64,000 bases of DNA from Novosphingobium pentaromativorans US6-1. GTDB taxonomy: Bacteria > Pseudomonadota > Alphaproteobacteria > Sphingomonadales > Sphingomonadaceae. The DNA lies in NCBI RefSeq assembly GCF_000767465.1, contig NZ_CP009291.1:1629501-1693500 (forward strand), written 5' to 3'. Below the pieces are notes generated by a model. The model saw only the letters and a list, made by a program, of their open reading frames with translations. It had not been told where the DNA came from and did not search any database. Position numbers and translations under genes: made by a program. This document shows, in pieces, positions 47,301-56,339 of the stretch; positions within the stretch are counted from its first letter, which is position 1; each line of letters opens with the position of its first letter.

Positions 47301-47452
47301 CGCTCGCTACGGCGATTATCTTCGGCCTGACTGCCGCAGTGCCCTTGGTTCTGCTGTTCTTGCCTGCCCTGCTGCAGGCTTCGTCACGCGTTACATCTGC
47401 GGCTCGCAATGGGCTCGGTAGAAGCCGAAATTCGGGCACGTCGCGGGAATGA
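44369..47452 (+). CDS. RND efflux pump, inner-membrane subunit
   Basis: A 1027-residue RND transporter starting with GTG in a GTGA overlap. It has the RND layout and the helix-4 segment AAAVGLIIDDAVVMLEHMMRR with two adjacent aspartates (about Asp398, Asp399), as in drug/multidrug-type pumps rather than the Czc signature (DFGxxxDG). The substrate cannot be read from the sequence. It ends the six-gene operon with PepSY, regulator, kinase, OMF and adaptor. A tail of a paralogous gene lies at 63437-63666. Confidence 0.9.
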   Translation: MKSRLSRHARALWLAMILLTLGGVFGALKLPVSLFPQIDYPRVVVSIDAGERDAAQMEAAITRPMEIALRSVPGVTRIRSTTSRGSAEIQLNFNWGHNMPRALLAVQGMLATIQPDLPSGTRYDAWRADPTVFPVYGIALTSPNLDQEALRQIAVLKVRPALTGITGVAAVDILGGSPRTFEVDVDPAKLTALGLSPDDVSTALSKANVVRGAGRLQDRHRLYLLLVQNRLKDAADIAATPIRAGAMPGGGLVTVGDVASVRSAVEPNYTLVTSNGQNAVLINVRQTFNGDTVQVAHDVAAKMKTLGLPPSVKVTPFYDQSQLVTGAANAVRDAILIGAVLAGLVLFVFLRSVRLMAITAAVLPAVLAGTCVVLFALGMHFDMMTLGGMAAAVGLIIDDAVVMLEHMMRRMQEGEATDTPGLLSAAAEMGKPLFGSTGATIVVFLPLAFISGVTGGFFKALAITMVAALAISLVYARFLIPLLAAHWLRPKDAEAAENAGGFMGWITRTYDRAFNRTFARPLLFVAIVGIGLAAGGYYSYKHVPSGFMPKMDEGGFILDYKAQPGAALHDTNHLLKQVEQIIQNTPEVASYSRRTGAQLGGGLTEADEGDYFIRLKGGSRRPIWQVMDEIRHKIDNRVPGLQIETAQLMEDLIGDLTAVPQPIEIKLFGDNPKELAASAKKVGDAIGKINGVGEVVDGLRVAGDAIAVKVNPGAALQQGLDPETLGNQLEALVGGTQSTQVRVGEQLIGVRVRGPADVRERASQIGELPITAPDGHTVRVSQIADVSILAGQKQRTREDLAPFIDVTARLEGRDLGSAMQEVRKTVSGLNMPRSIRVEYGGMYAQQQKSFTDLAIVFAAALLLSALLLTLLYERIGWTLAALTTVLMSAAIVLCGLWITGIELDISALMGLTMVVGMVTELIVFFFAEIDPERPVDLAALHEAGSKRLRPILMSALIAVLTLSPLALGMSRGAGLQRPLATAIIFGLTAAVPLVLLFLPALLQASSRVTSAARNGLGRSRNSGTSRE

Positions 47453-47621
47453 CGAGCCTTGGTTTACAATTTCCCAACCTTGGAACGGGGTGAGGTCAGT
47501 CGGGGTTATGATGTCGAGCTACATTGATTGTTCCCGACCGCTCGCGCCTGCATTCATCCTGCGATTTCAGCGCAGCGCCGGGCGGAGAGATCGGTCCGGT
47601 CAGCATGTCAGGAGACACAGG

Positions 47622-48344
47622 ATGCGGAAATTCGCGCATGGCGCACTCGCCATTGGACTGGCCACAGCACTCGCCGGGTGCGGTGGCGAATCGAAAACTC
47701 AGAATACGAGCAATACGGCTCAGAGTTCAACGCTGCCTGTGCCTTCGACGAGCACGGGCTTGGACACTGCAAATCACAAACTTCTGGCAGCGGCCGAACC
47801 GTTCGAAAATCTCACGGAATCGTCTTTCTCGGCCGGTTCCGACGAACTCAGCCAGTTGATTGCTACGGCGCGTTCCTCTGCGAAGCATGTGATGTCGCAG
47901 CTGCCGCCGGCTGCGGCGCAGGATCTGCAGGTCCGTCTTGACGAGATAGGCAAGGCACAAAATGCTGACAAGCGTGCGGACGTCGCGCTCGCTGCGGTCG
48001 AAGGATACCGGACGCTGGTTTCGAATGTGCAGGGCAGGACGATCGTCCCGCAACAAGTGAGCCTGCTCGATTATGCCGGCTTCAGGATACAGGCTGATCT
48101 CAAGGCCTCGCCGGCCCGTTGGACGGACATTGCAAGCGCCCTTGGCTTTGCAAAGCAGCGTTGGGGAGAAATATCCGATCAAGTGCATACGAAGAAAGTC
48201 GCAGCCGATATGCAGACTGCTCTTTCCGACATGACCAGCGCGGTTTCGTCGCAGGACAGCAAGATGCTGCAACAAGCTTCTACACGAGAGCTCGATCTTG
48301 TCGACGAATTGGAGAACTATTTCACCAAGTCCGCGGCTAGCTGA
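47622..48344 (+). CDS. Putative lipoprotein of unknown function
   Basis: A 240-residue protein with a lipobox (ALAIGLATALAGCGGESK, Cys20) and a Ser/Thr-rich linker, followed by a helical domain (about residues 55-240: LLAAAEPFENLTESSFSAGS; ATARSSAKHVMSQLPPAAAQ). I do not recognise a family. The ATG at 47622 has AGGAG about 10 nt upstream. A 169-bp gap lies after the RND gene, so it may have its own promoter. The cluster place suggests an envelope role. Confidence 0.7.
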   Translation: MRKFAHGALAIGLATALAGCGGESKTQNTSNTAQSSTLPVPSTSTGLDTANHKLLAAAEPFENLTESSFSAGSDELSQLIATARSSAKHVMSQLPPAAAQDLQVRLDEIGKAQNADKRADVALAAVEGYRTLVSNVQGRTIVPQQVSLLDYAGFRIQADLKASPARWTDIASALGFAKQRWGEISDQVHTKKVAADMQTALSDMTSAVSSQDSKMLQQASTRELDLVDELENYFTKSAAS

Positions 48345-48411
48345 CCATGGTGCAGACAAACTGTTGGCGCTCGTTTCCGTTCGATCGTATCCGCTGGCTG
48401 CGGCCCCTGTA

Positions 48412-49008
48412 ATGTTCGGCTCGATCACACACCTGCTCGATCAGTTCGGCTATGCCGGCATCGCATTGCTGATGTTTCTGGAAAACGTCTTTCCGCCCAT
48501 TCCCTCTGAGCTGATCATGCCGCTTGCCGGATTCGATGCGGCTCGGGGCGATATGAACATAGTTCTCGTCATCCTGTCTGGCAGCATCGGTTCGCTGGTC
48601 GGAGCGAGCCTTTGGTATTTTCTCGGCCGCTGGATCGGCGAGGACCGGCTGAAGCGCTGGGCGGGTCGGCACGGGCGCTTGTTGACGCTAAACGCATCGG
48701 ACATCGACAAGGTCAACACCTGGTTCGATCGCCATAATGAAAAGGCCGTGCTGATGGGGCGGTTGGTTCCGGCCGTGCGTACACTGATTTCCGTGCCTGC
48801 CGGTCTGTTCGAAATGCGGCTCGACCGGTTCCTGCTCTTTTCAAGTCTGGGCACTGCCGCCTGGACAGCACTGCTGACAGCGGCAGGCTACTTGCTCGGC
48901 GAGCAATACAAGGCTGTTCAGGGATATCTGAACCCCGTCTCAAACATCGTCGTGGGCGCCTTTGTGGCCTTCTATCTCTTTCGCGTGGTAACCTGGAAGC
49001 CACTTTGA
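48412..49008 (+). CDS. DedA-family membrane protein
   Basis: A 198-residue DedA (SNARE-associated) protein: ENVFPPIPSELIMPLAGF, GASLWYFLGRWIGED and GRLVPAVRTLISVPAGL are the family's re-entrant loops and conserved motifs. DedA proteins are thought to act in lipid carrier or phospholipid transport across the inner membrane and in membrane energetics. It follows the lipoprotein gene by 67 bp. An IS66 element lies 112 bp past its stop. Confidence 0.88.
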   Translation: MFGSITHLLDQFGYAGIALLMFLENVFPPIPSELIMPLAGFDAARGDMNIVLVILSGSIGSLVGASLWYFLGRWIGEDRLKRWAGRHGRLLTLNASDIDKVNTWFDRHNEKAVLMGRLVPAVRTLISVPAGLFEMRLDRFLLFSSLGTAAWTALLTAAGYLLGEQYKAVQGYLNPVSNIVVGAFVAFYLFRVVTWKPL

Positions 49009-49112
49009 AGGTCCAAAGGCATCAGCTCCAAAAGGAGCCGTTCCATTTCGTCCGGCATTGCTTTGCATCGACCGTCCACGATGTAGGTCGGATATATGTC
49101 TGTCCTTGGGGC

Positions 49113-49120
49113 GACGCAAC
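49113..49120. repeat. Left 8-bp target duplication of IS66 element
   Basis: GACGCAAC directly before the element's GTACCC end; repeated at 52304-52311 on the other side. IS66-family elements typically make 8-bp duplications. Confidence 0.92.
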
Positions 49121-49153
49121 GTACCCATCCGGTGAAGGCCGCAGCGACCGTGG

Positions 49154-49792
49154 CTAGGTCGCGTTCGGCTTGACGATGCGCTTTGCTGCAGCGTTTCGCC
49201 TGGCGGCGATACGCGAGAGTGCGGCTTCGATCGGCAAGATGTCGAGTTCTTCCGGATCGTAGCCATCGAGCCAGTCGTTGATTTCGGCATGCTGCTCGTG
49301 CGTGGGATCGGACCTGATCTCCAGCATGTCGTAGAAGCCGGAGATCCCGCCGCAATCCTCGGGTGGGCACTCGCGCTCGCCGCCGATGAAGCGGGGATAG
49401 GCGAGAGCCGGGTCCCCCTGTCGAACATCGCTCAGGGTGAGCGTGTGCTGCCAGTCGTCACCAAAGTCGTAGGAATACGCGATCGTGGTTGTGCCGGGAG
49501 CGAGTACGTCGCGCAGGCGGATGCGCGCGGCAATCTTGCGCGGAGCTGTTCCCCAGTCGTCTTCCATCGGCAGGCCATAAGTCTGGCCGTCAATGAGCAT
49601 CTCCCAGAGATGGTAGTCGAACCACCCCATCGCGGCCTGGACGATGTCGTGCAGGACCTTGAGAGTGACCGAGGTCGGCACTTCGACCAATCGCCAGATC
49701 GGCGGATCGCTGTCCTTAAGCTCGATGCGCAGCGTTGCGATCTGCAGGAAACTGTCGATGGCTGTGGGCCTGTCTGTCGATCGGGCGGTCAT
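49154..49792 (-). CDS. Plasmid pRiA4b ORF-3-like protein, IS66 passenger
   Basis: A 212-residue protein of the pRiA4b ORF-3 (IS1096 TnpR-like) family: [55 protein letters not shown] and [13 protein letters not shown] are hallmark segments. Function of the family is unknown; it is often found in or beside transposons. The start at 49792 overlaps the tnpC stop (ATGA), and the gene ends 33 bp inside the left IS end, so it is carried by the element. Confidence 0.85.
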   Translation of the reverse strand: MTARSTDRPTAIDSFLQIATLRIELKDSDPPIWRLVEVPTSVTLKVLHDIVQAAMGWFDYHLWEMLIDGQTYGLPMEDDWGTAPRKIAARIRLRDVLAPGTTTIAYSYDFGDDWQHTLTLSDVRQGDPALAYPRFIGGERECPPEDCGGISGFYDMLEIRSDPTHEQHAEINDWLDGYDPEELDILPIEAALSRIAARRNAAAKRIVKPNAT

Positions 49793-51447
49793 GCCACCTG
49801 CGATAGCACTCCGGGCCGGACTTGCCAGTTCCAGGGAAGCAGCTCGTCGATCCGGTTGACGGGATGCTCCGCGATGCGCGCGAGGACATCGGCCAGCCAG
49901 GCCTGCGGATCGACGTCGTTGAGCCGGGCGGTATGGATCAGCGTGTAGAGCACGGCCGCACGCTGTCCGCCGCGATCGGAGCCGCAGAACAGCCATGCCT
50001 TGCGCCCAAGGGGCACGCAGCGCAGCGCCCGCTCGGCCGCGTTGTTCGTGAGGCAGATCCGGCCATCTTCGAGGAACCGGGTGAAGGCACCCCAACGCCG
50101 GAGCATGTAATTGATGGCCTTGGCCAGATCGTGGCTGCGCGAGAGCTTCGCGAGCTGGGCGGTGAGCCAGGCGTGCAGATCCGCCATCAGCGGTGCGCTG
50201 AGGCCCTGCCGGACGGCGAGGCGCTCTTCGGTCGCCTTGCCGCTGATGCTACGCTCGATCTCGAACAGGGCATCGAGGCGCTGCACGGCTTCCAGCGCGA
50301 TCGGATACATCATGCCGGAGCGCTCGCCGCGGCTCTTCCTGCGCGCGGCAGCCTCGACGTCAGCCAGTTCGAAGAACTTGCGCCGCGCGTGCGCAAAGCA
50401 GCCCGCCTCGATCACGGGCGCAGGCTGACGACCGGGCGCGTAGAGCTCGTTATAGCCGCCATAGGCATCGGCCTGCAGAATCCCTGCCCAGGACGCCAGG
50501 TGCGCCCGAGGATGCTCGCCGCGCCGATCGCGAGAATAGTGGAACAGGGTGGCGGGCGGATCGCTGCCGGCAAAGGGCCGGTCATCGCGGACGTAGACCC
50601 ACAACCGCGCGGTATCGGTCTTGCCTTTGGCCAGGACCGGCACGGTCGTATCGTCGCCATGCAGGCGCCGGGCTGCAAGCACGTGGGCTTCGATCCGTCG
50701 ATAGAGCGGCATCAGGGCGAAAGCCGCCGCGCCCACCTGGTCGGCCAGCGTCGAGGTGCTGAGCGCCACGCCTTCGCGCGCGAAGCGCTCGGCCTGGCGG
50801 TTGAGGGGCTGGTGCTGGCCATACTTCTCGAACAGCAGCATGGCGAGGAAACTGGGCCCGGCCCATCCGCGCGGCACGACATGGAACGGCGCCGGGGGCT
50901 GCGTGATCGCCTCGCAATCCCGGCACGAAAACTTCTCGCGCACCGTTTGAATCACCTTCCACTGGCGCGGGATCACTTCGAGCGTCTCGGTCACGTCTTC
51001 GCCCAGCTTCGACACGCGCGCGCCGCCGCAAGCCGGGCACGAACACGGCGCAGGAATGACGACGCGCTCGCGCGGGAGATGTTCGGGGAACGGCTTGCGG
51101 CTCGGTCGCTTGCGCGCGAAGGCGGCGACATCGGCTGTCCTGGCCGCGGCAACTTCGGCGGCCAGGTCATCCTCGCAGGCATCGGCTTCGAGGTCTTCCA
51201 GCTGAAGCTCGAGTTGATCGAGCAACCGACGGCTGCGCTCGGCGCTGGCGCCATATTGCTCGCGGCGCAGCTTGGCGATCTGCAGCTTGAGGTGGGCGAT
51301 CATCGCCTCGGTCGCGCTCTCCCGGGCCATGGCATTGGCGAGGCGCGCTTCGGCATCATCGGCGCGTTCGAGCGCGGCGGACAGCAGCGCCTTGAGCGCT
51401 TCGACGTCGTCCGGGAGAGGCGATGCGGCCGTGTCCATGACGAGCAT
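49789..51447 (-). CDS. tnpC: IS66-family transposase TnpC
   Basis: A 552-residue IS66 transposase: coiled-coil start ([40 protein letters not shown]), a zinc-binding region ([26 protein letters not shown]), the DDE domain ([39 protein letters not shown]) and the final acid in [19 protein letters not shown]. It is full-length and should be active. The passenger gene follows by ATGA overlap. Confidence 0.95.
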   Translation of the reverse strand: MLVMDTAASPLPDDVEALKALLSAALERADDAEARLANAMARESATEAMIAHLKLQIAKLRREQYGASAERSRRLLDQLELQLEDLEADACEDDLAAEVAAARTADVAAFARKRPSRKPFPEHLPRERVVIPAPCSCPACGGARVSKLGEDVTETLEVIPRQWKVIQTVREKFSCRDCEAITQPPAPFHVVPRGWAGPSFLAMLLFEKYGQHQPLNRQAERFAREGVALSTSTLADQVGAAAFALMPLYRRIEAHVLAARRLHGDDTTVPVLAKGKTDTARLWVYVRDDRPFAGSDPPATLFHYSRDRRGEHPRAHLASWAGILQADAYGGYNELYAPGRQPAPVIEAGCFAHARRKFFELADVEAAARRKSRGERSGMMYPIALEAVQRLDALFEIERSISGKATEERLAVRQGLSAPLMADLHAWLTAQLAKLSRSHDLAKAINYMLRRWGAFTRFLEDGRICLTNNAAERALRCVPLGRKAWLFCGSDRGGQRAAVLYTLIHTARLNDVDPQAWLADVLARIAEHPVNRIDELLPWNWQVRPGVLSQVA

Positions 51448-51511
51448 GGAATCACAGATCGGCGCAGGGTTAAAGCCGAAAATGCGCTGGGAGACGAAGA
51501 AAGTGCCCGGC

Positions 51512-51853
51512 CTATCCGGCGCTCTGCGGACGCCAGGAATACTGCGGGTTACGCCAGTCGATCCCCTCCAGCAGGCAGGACAACTGCGCGTTGGTCAGCG
51601 AGACGATCCCGTCCTTCGCCGAAGGCCACACGAAGCGTCCCTTCTCGAGCCGTTTGGAATAGAGCGACATGCCGATACCGTCGTGCCAGATGATCTTGAT
51701 CAGCGATCCCGTTCGCCCGCGAAACACGAACAGGTCCCCGCCGTGCGGATCGCGCTTCAGGCCCTGCTGGACCTGCAAGGCCAGCCCCTGCATCCCCTTG
51801 CGCATGTCCGTGTGGCCCATGGCGATCCACACCCGCGCGCCCGCTGGGATCAC
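51512..51853 (-). CDS. tnpB: IS66-family accessory protein TnpB
   Basis: A 113-residue IS66 TnpB (Orf2) protein: [46 protein letters not shown] and [14 protein letters not shown]. Needed for IS66 transposition. It overlaps tnpA by 4 nt. Confidence 0.95.
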   Translation of the reverse strand: MIPAGARVWIAMGHTDMRKGMQGLALQVQQGLKRDPHGGDLFVFRGRTGSLIKIIWHDGIGMSLYSKRLEKGRFVWPSAKDGIVSLTNAQLSCLLEGIDWRNPQYSWRPQSAG

Positions 51854-52218
51854 CGCAGCGCCTTCAAGGTCGCGCTGACCAGTGCGGCGGGCGCTCCGGC
51901 CGAAATGCGAATGAGTCGGCCTTCGCCCAGTTCAACGGTGATCGCGGCACAGCGATCACAGCCGTCCGGCTTCTCGTCCTCGGCGAGGACCGCCTGGGCA
52001 AAGGTCACGTCCGCCATCGGGAGGGCAGCCCCTTCGGCTTGTTCGCGCCGCAGATTGCGCCGCCATGTGTAGATTAGGCTGGTCGATACGTCCCACCGCC
52101 GTGCCACGTCCGCGACACATGCGCCCGGTGCGAAGGCTTCGGCCAGGATCTGGAACCGCTCCTCATCCCGCCACCGACGTCGCCGCTCCGGCCCCGTCAT
52201 CACCGTGATCTGCCCCAT
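51850..52218 (-). CDS. tnpA: IS66-family accessory protein TnpA
   Basis: A 122-residue helix-turn-helix protein of the IS66 Orf1/TnpA type: RRRWRDEERFQILAEAF, ACVADVARRWDVSTSLIYTW. It lies nearest the right end of the element and is the first gene of the transposon operon. Confidence 0.92.
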   Translation of the reverse strand: MGQITVMTGPERRRRWRDEERFQILAEAFAPGACVADVARRWDVSTSLIYTWRRNLRREQAEGAALPMADVTFAQAVLAEDEKPDGCDRCAAITVELGEGRLIRISAGAPAALVSATLKALR

Positions 52219-52303
52219 GCTGCGCTCCTAAGCTCGCTCATACGAGCGCTCTTAAGACCGGTCGTTCACTCACCGGACAAGGCGGGGCTCACCGGATGGG
52301 TAC

Positions 52304-52311
52304 GACGCAAC
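52304..52311. repeat. Right 8-bp target duplication of IS66 element
   Basis: GACGCAAC directly after the right end of the IS66 element, identical to 49113-49120. Confidence 0.92.
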
Positions 52312-52374
52312 TTGGGCAGGACCGATGACAAAGAGTCGGTCCGGGCAAATAACGCTGCGGCATTCGAATGTTTG

Positions 52375-53156
52375 CTAGGCGGCCTGGACAAATTTGAGCC
52401 AGTATCTGGCAGTGGCGAGATGGCCTATTCCGAGGAAGCTGTTGGCCAGTTGATCGTAGCGAGTGGCTATAGCGCGGTTGATCTTGAGGTGACCAAACAT
52501 GCGCTCGATGCGATTGCGCTGCTTGTATAGCGCCTGATCATGCTCGATCTTCACTCGGCGGTTTGACCGGCCGGGTATGACAGCCTCAATCTTTCGGGCG
52601 GCAGGGTTGGCCCGGATTGCGTCGGCATCGTAGCCCTTGTCGGCAAGCAACGCGTCCGGTGTGCGCTCCGGCAGGCCGATCAGCTCTTCATAAGCCTTGC
52701 AGTCCGCCGCTTCGCCAACTGTCAGGTGGAAGGCGAGTGGTCGTCCAAGGGCATCAGCCAAGCAGTGAAGGTTACTGGTGAACCCGCCCCGCGAGCGGCC
52801 AAGAGCGCGTCGATGAGTCCCCCTTTTCCGCCCGCTGCCGAGACGTGGGCGCGAACTGTGGTACTGTCGATGCTGTAGTGGCCGCTGTCCGCCATGATCT
52901 CGTCCAGCATTACGGCAACGGTCTCCCAGACACCAGCCTCGCTCCAGCGCCGGAACCGGCGATAGATGGTATTCCAGCTGCCATATTTGGGCGGGACATC
53001 GCGCCATGGCGCTTCACAACGAAGTCACCAAAGTATGCCGTTAATGACCAAGCGGTTCTGTTCGGGGCGTCTTCCTCGACCACAGTTTTCAGGCTCGATC
53101 GGCAGCAAGTCCTTCAGAACCCGCCATTCTGCTCCTGTGAGATCGCCCCTGCTCAA
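52375..53156 (-). pseudogene. IS5-family transposase gene, broken by an in-frame stop
   Basis: Reading from TTG 53156 (GGGAGG just upstream): LTGAEWRVLKDLLPIEPENC and NRLVINGILW, then a TGA where relatives have Arg (ILW-R-LRCGAPW), then LRCEAPWRDVPPKYGSWNTIY, SIDSTTVRAHVSAAGGKGG. A frame change at AAAAGGGGG (52823-52840 region) leads to the second half GGFTSNLHCLADALGRPLAF, LLADKGYDADAIR and YKQRNRIERMFGHLK with the DDE residues. IS427-group members use a frameshift, so that change may be programmed; the TGA (CGA to TGA) is not. Clear terminal repeats could not be fixed. Confidence 0.8.
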
Positions 53157-53263
53157 GCCTGCCTCCCAAAAAAGCAGCCTTGAATCAAGCTTTGAGTTCC
53201 GCGTCAATCATGCTCGTGCCTTTCTTCGTTGCGGTCATCCAGAATTGGCGGCACATAAATAGG

Positions 53264-53503
53264 ATGGCAAAGCCGATCCCGCTGAGATTCAGCGTCATGC
53301 CCGAGAATGAGGCCGCTGCCGTCGATTATCTTCAAGAACAGGGCTACTCGCCCACGACTATCGAAAAAGATGAAAGCGGTGTGGTCATCTTGATCTTCAG
53401 ACCGTTACCCGACAATCAATTGATTGGCCTGTTTCAGGCTTTACCGATGCACCTGAGCGCCAAGACCGGCATCGTGATGGGCGATCAGCCGTCAATCACA
53501 TAA
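53264..53503 (+). CDS. Small hypothetical protein
   Basis: A 79-residue frame (MAKPIPLRFSVMPENEAAAV ... SAKTGIVMGDQPSIT) between the IS5 remnant and the TonB-receptor gene. It has a plausible mixed alpha/beta pattern but no ribosome site and no family I recognise. The frame is open upstream to 53180 inside the IS5 end. It may be the rest of a gene cut by the IS5 element. Confidence 0.4.
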   Translation: MAKPIPLRFSVMPENEAAAVDYLQEQGYSPTTIEKDESGVVILIFRPLPDNQLIGLFQALPMHLSAKTGIVMGDQPSIT

Positions 53504-53615
53504 GAGCGTAATCGGCGATGTGAATTTCCTAGCAAATCGCCCCCGTTCGGGTAGGGCTGGGCTCTGTCTTTTTGTCTGGCAGATGCCGTGATTGGTCTGC
53601 CAGACAATTTGGCGA

Positions 53616-56189
53616 TCAGAACCGCAATTTCACACCGCCTTCCAGCGTCACATCATAGAATTCCCGCTGGATCGGGCGGTTGGGCGTTCCTTCGTAGAAG
53701 CGAAGCGGTGCATTGGTGAGGTTCTTCGCATTGGCGTAGAACTGCACGTTCTTGCTGAAGTCATAGCTGCCGTTGAAATCCAGGGTGTAGCGGCTGTCCT
53801 GAAACACGTCGGTCGCCCGGCTGTCGCTGACACCGAATAGCACTGTGCTTTCGAATTGCGAGGATAGCCGGAGCTGGACCGGGCCGCGCTCATAGAAGAC
53901 AGCGGCATTCCATGACCAGGGAATAGTGCCGGGCATGGCCACGCTTCCTTCGCCGTCGCGCAGCGCTACCGCAGAGGACACGTAAGTCAGATTGGCGTCG
54001 ATGCCAAGCCCGCCCAGCAGGCCAGGCAATCCCGTGAATTTGTCGACGAAGTTGGCTTCGATCCCCCGGGCATAGGCACCAGAGACATTTTCGTAAGTCT
54101 GGATCAACGCGGTTCCGGTGATACCCGGATAGCTGCCCCGCACCGCGCGGGTGACGATGAAGCTCTTGATCTCCTTGTCGAAGGCACCGACCGAAATGAT
54201 GCCGCTATCGGGCAGGTAGTATTCCAGGCTGGCGTCGAAGCTGTGGCCATACATGGGCTTCAGATCGGGGTTCCCGGTCGATACCACGCCGCCGCCGACA
54301 TCGATGCTGGTTGCCTGAAGCGTCTGATAGAAGCCGGGGCGGGCGATGCCGGTGGAGTAGGTCGCGCGGGCGATCAGGTTGGGCATGGCCTGATAGCGCA
54401 ACTGCAGCGTGGGGAAGACGTTGTCGTAGCTGTGCGGGGTGGAAAGCGGACCTGTCTGCACCGCCCCGTTCATGATCGAATCGCCAATGCCGCGATAGAT
54501 CGCCTTGGTATGTTCATAGCGGACGCCGGTCAGGATCCCGAGTTTGCCAATGGAGGCCCGGTACTGGATGTAGGCCGCCGCGATGTTCTCGGTGTCGTCG
54601 AAGTAGCTGCCCGTATCGAGGCTGAGAGCCGTGCCGCTGCCGTTGAACAGCTTGGTCATCTGGCCGGTATCGATATTGGGCCCGATGTTCGTTCCGGTGT
54701 TGTAGAAATTGGTAACCGCGGAGCCGGAGGCCGCATCGCTCAGGAGCAGCGTCGCGCCGTCATACGCGTACTTGCCGGCATAGGGCGCAGAGATCTTTTC
54801 GCGATAGCGCAGCTTGCCGCCGATCTTGAGTTCGTCGTCAGCCGCAAGGTGAAGCGGCGTTGCGGCATTGAGCGCGTAGGACCATTCGCGGTCGCGTGAA
54901 TTTTCCGTCGCATTCTTGATGGTGTCGAGCGCATAGTTGGCGGGATCAGTAACGCTGCCACCACCCAGGACCTTGAACACCGGATAGTCGGGATTTGTGG
55001 TGTTGTCGTATGCAATCGTCAGATCGGACGGTCCGGCAAATTCGGTGTTATAGTCCGTATACTTCTTGTAGGTCGCGCGCGAATAGGCCGCGAACCAGTC
55101 GATGTGCACGGTGCCCAGATGATGATCGCCACCCAGTTGCAGCACGACATTCTGTTCCTTGACGTCGCTGTCGCGCAGGGTTTTGACGGTCGAGGCGCCG
55201 GTCGCGATAAAGCCCTTGGCATTGGACGGATCGGTGACAACCGAGTCACCCAGACCGTCTATTTCAAGGCGGTTCCGCAGCACACGCTCGTTATATCCCG
55301 CAACGTTTGCCCGCAGGAATATGCGGTTTTCGCTGTTCGGCGTGAAATCGAACTCGCCAGAATAGCCGAAGCGCTTGCGATTGTAGTTGTAGCGGCGCAG
55401 TTCAAGCGCGTCGAAGGCCTTGTCGGGCGTGCCGTTCACCTGATCGTTGATATAGGCCGATTCTAGGTCGTCAAAGCTGCGCTTGTCGTTGTAGAGAAAC
55501 TGGCTCAGCACGAAGGAGAACGGTGCATCGCCATCGGCGTTCGTGCCGCCCAGCGGGCCGCCGACGACCACTTCATCGCGGTAGAGACCGGTGTTCTGAT
55601 CGGTTTCGATGCCGCCGCCAAGTGTGACATGGGCATAAAGCCGCTTGGCGCCAATGGCGGTGCGCGGGCTCAACTCCACGGAACCGCCGATACCCTCCGC
55701 GTCATGGTCTGGCAGGCCGGTCTTGGTGACGATCATCCGGTCCACCGCGCCGATCGGCACGGTATCGAATTCGACCGCGCGGCCCGCAGCGTTGAAATAG
55801 GTGTAGCTGGGCGAGGTGTTGAGCAGTACGACGCCGCCAAAGGTGGCACCGTTGAAGTTGCCGTCGAGGCCGCGGATGTTCACGTAGCGGCCTTCGGCCG
55901 TGTCGATGGACAGCGAGACGCCAGGCATGCGGCTCAGCGCTTCGGCGGAATTGACGTCCGGGTATTTCGCGATCGTTTCGGCGGATTGAATATTCTGGAT
56001 ATTCATGGCTTTTTTCTGTTCTGCGCGAGCAGTCTTCGCCAGCCGCTGTCCTGTCACCACGATTGTTTCGCCCTTGACGCTGGCGGCATCCGGCGCGGAA
56101 CCGCTCGTATCAGCCCCCCAGGCGGGCGCAGCAGCCAAGGGAATAGCGATTACAGACGACGAAAAAAGCAAAAAAGATCCGGACCTCAT
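53616..56189 (-). CDS. TonB-dependent receptor
   Basis: An 857-residue outer-membrane receptor: signal peptide (SGSFLLFSSSVIAIPLAAAPAWGA), plug (GETIVVTGQR, AEALSRMPGVSLSIDTAEGR, DAEGIGGSVELSPRTA) and a barrel ending in DVTLEGGVKLRF. It lacks an STN domain, so it does not signal through FecR. The plug style (YVNIRGLDGNFNGATFGGV) is common in sphingomonad and Caulobacter receptors for glycans and other large substrates. ATG 56189 has AGGGGC 7 nt upstream. The yncE-like gene lies upstream on the same strand, 150 bp away, and shares a 15-bp sequence in its promoter region. Confidence 0.9.
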   Translation of the reverse strand: MRSGSFLLFSSSVIAIPLAAAPAWGADTSGSAPDAASVKGETIVVTGQRLAKTARAEQKKAMNIQNIQSAETIAKYPDVNSAEALSRMPGVSLSIDTAEGRYVNIRGLDGNFNGATFGGVVLLNTSPSYTYFNAAGRAVEFDTVPIGAVDRMIVTKTGLPDHDAEGIGGSVELSPRTAIGAKRLYAHVTLGGGIETDQNTGLYRDEVVVGGPLGGTNADGDAPFSFVLSQFLYNDKRSFDDLESAYINDQVNGTPDKAFDALELRRYNYNRKRFGYSGEFDFTPNSENRIFLRANVAGYNERVLRNRLEIDGLGDSVVTDPSNAKGFIATGASTVKTLRDSDVKEQNVVLQLGGDHHLGTVHIDWFAAYSRATYKKYTDYNTEFAGPSDLTIAYDNTTNPDYPVFKVLGGGSVTDPANYALDTIKNATENSRDREWSYALNAATPLHLAADDELKIGGKLRYREKISAPYAGKYAYDGATLLLSDAASGSAVTNFYNTGTNIGPNIDTGQMTKLFNGSGTALSLDTGSYFDDTENIAAAYIQYRASIGKLGILTGVRYEHTKAIYRGIGDSIMNGAVQTGPLSTPHSYDNVFPTLQLRYQAMPNLIARATYSTGIARPGFYQTLQATSIDVGGGVVSTGNPDLKPMYGHSFDASLEYYLPDSGIISVGAFDKEIKSFIVTRAVRGSYPGITGTALIQTYENVSGAYARGIEANFVDKFTGLPGLLGGLGIDANLTYVSSAVALRDGEGSVAMPGTIPWSWNAAVFYERGPVQLRLSSQFESTVLFGVSDSRATDVFQDSRYTLDFNGSYDFSKNVQFYANAKNLTNAPLRFYEGTPNRPIQREFYDVTLEGGVKLRF

Positions 56190-56236
56190 AAATGCGCCCC
56201 TAAGTGTTTTCCAAAGTTGGTGGTTGTGGCGTAAAA

Positions 56237-56251
56237 TCAATACTTGGGGCG
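56237..56251 (+). promoter_or_regulatory. TCAATACTTG box upstream of the TonB-receptor gene
   Basis: TCAATACTTGGGGCG lies 48-62 bp upstream of the receptor start. It matches TCAATACTTGTGGCG at 57450-57464 in 14 of 15 bases, in the same orientation. It is a candidate operator for the response regulator at 57557. Confidence 0.5.
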
Positions 56252-56339
56252 CTAGAATTGATCCATTACAGAATTGAGACTTATTGCCGATAAGCAATCA
56301 ACATTGCAAACTATCAATATAATTTACATTATTATTACT

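Larger units (their letters stand above)
49121..52303 (-). mobile_element. IS66-family insertion sequence with passenger gene (3183 bp)
   Basis: Inverted terminal repeats GTACCCATCCGGTGA (left, 49121-49135) and, on the other strand, the same GTACCCATCCGGTGA (right end 52303). The start GTA is usual for IS66. Flanking duplications GACGCAAC (49113-49120 and 52304-52311) are perfect, so the insertion is recent or undisturbed. It carries, on the minus strand, tnpA, tnpB, tnpC and a pRiA4b ORF-3-like gene, all inside the repeats. Confidence 0.95.
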
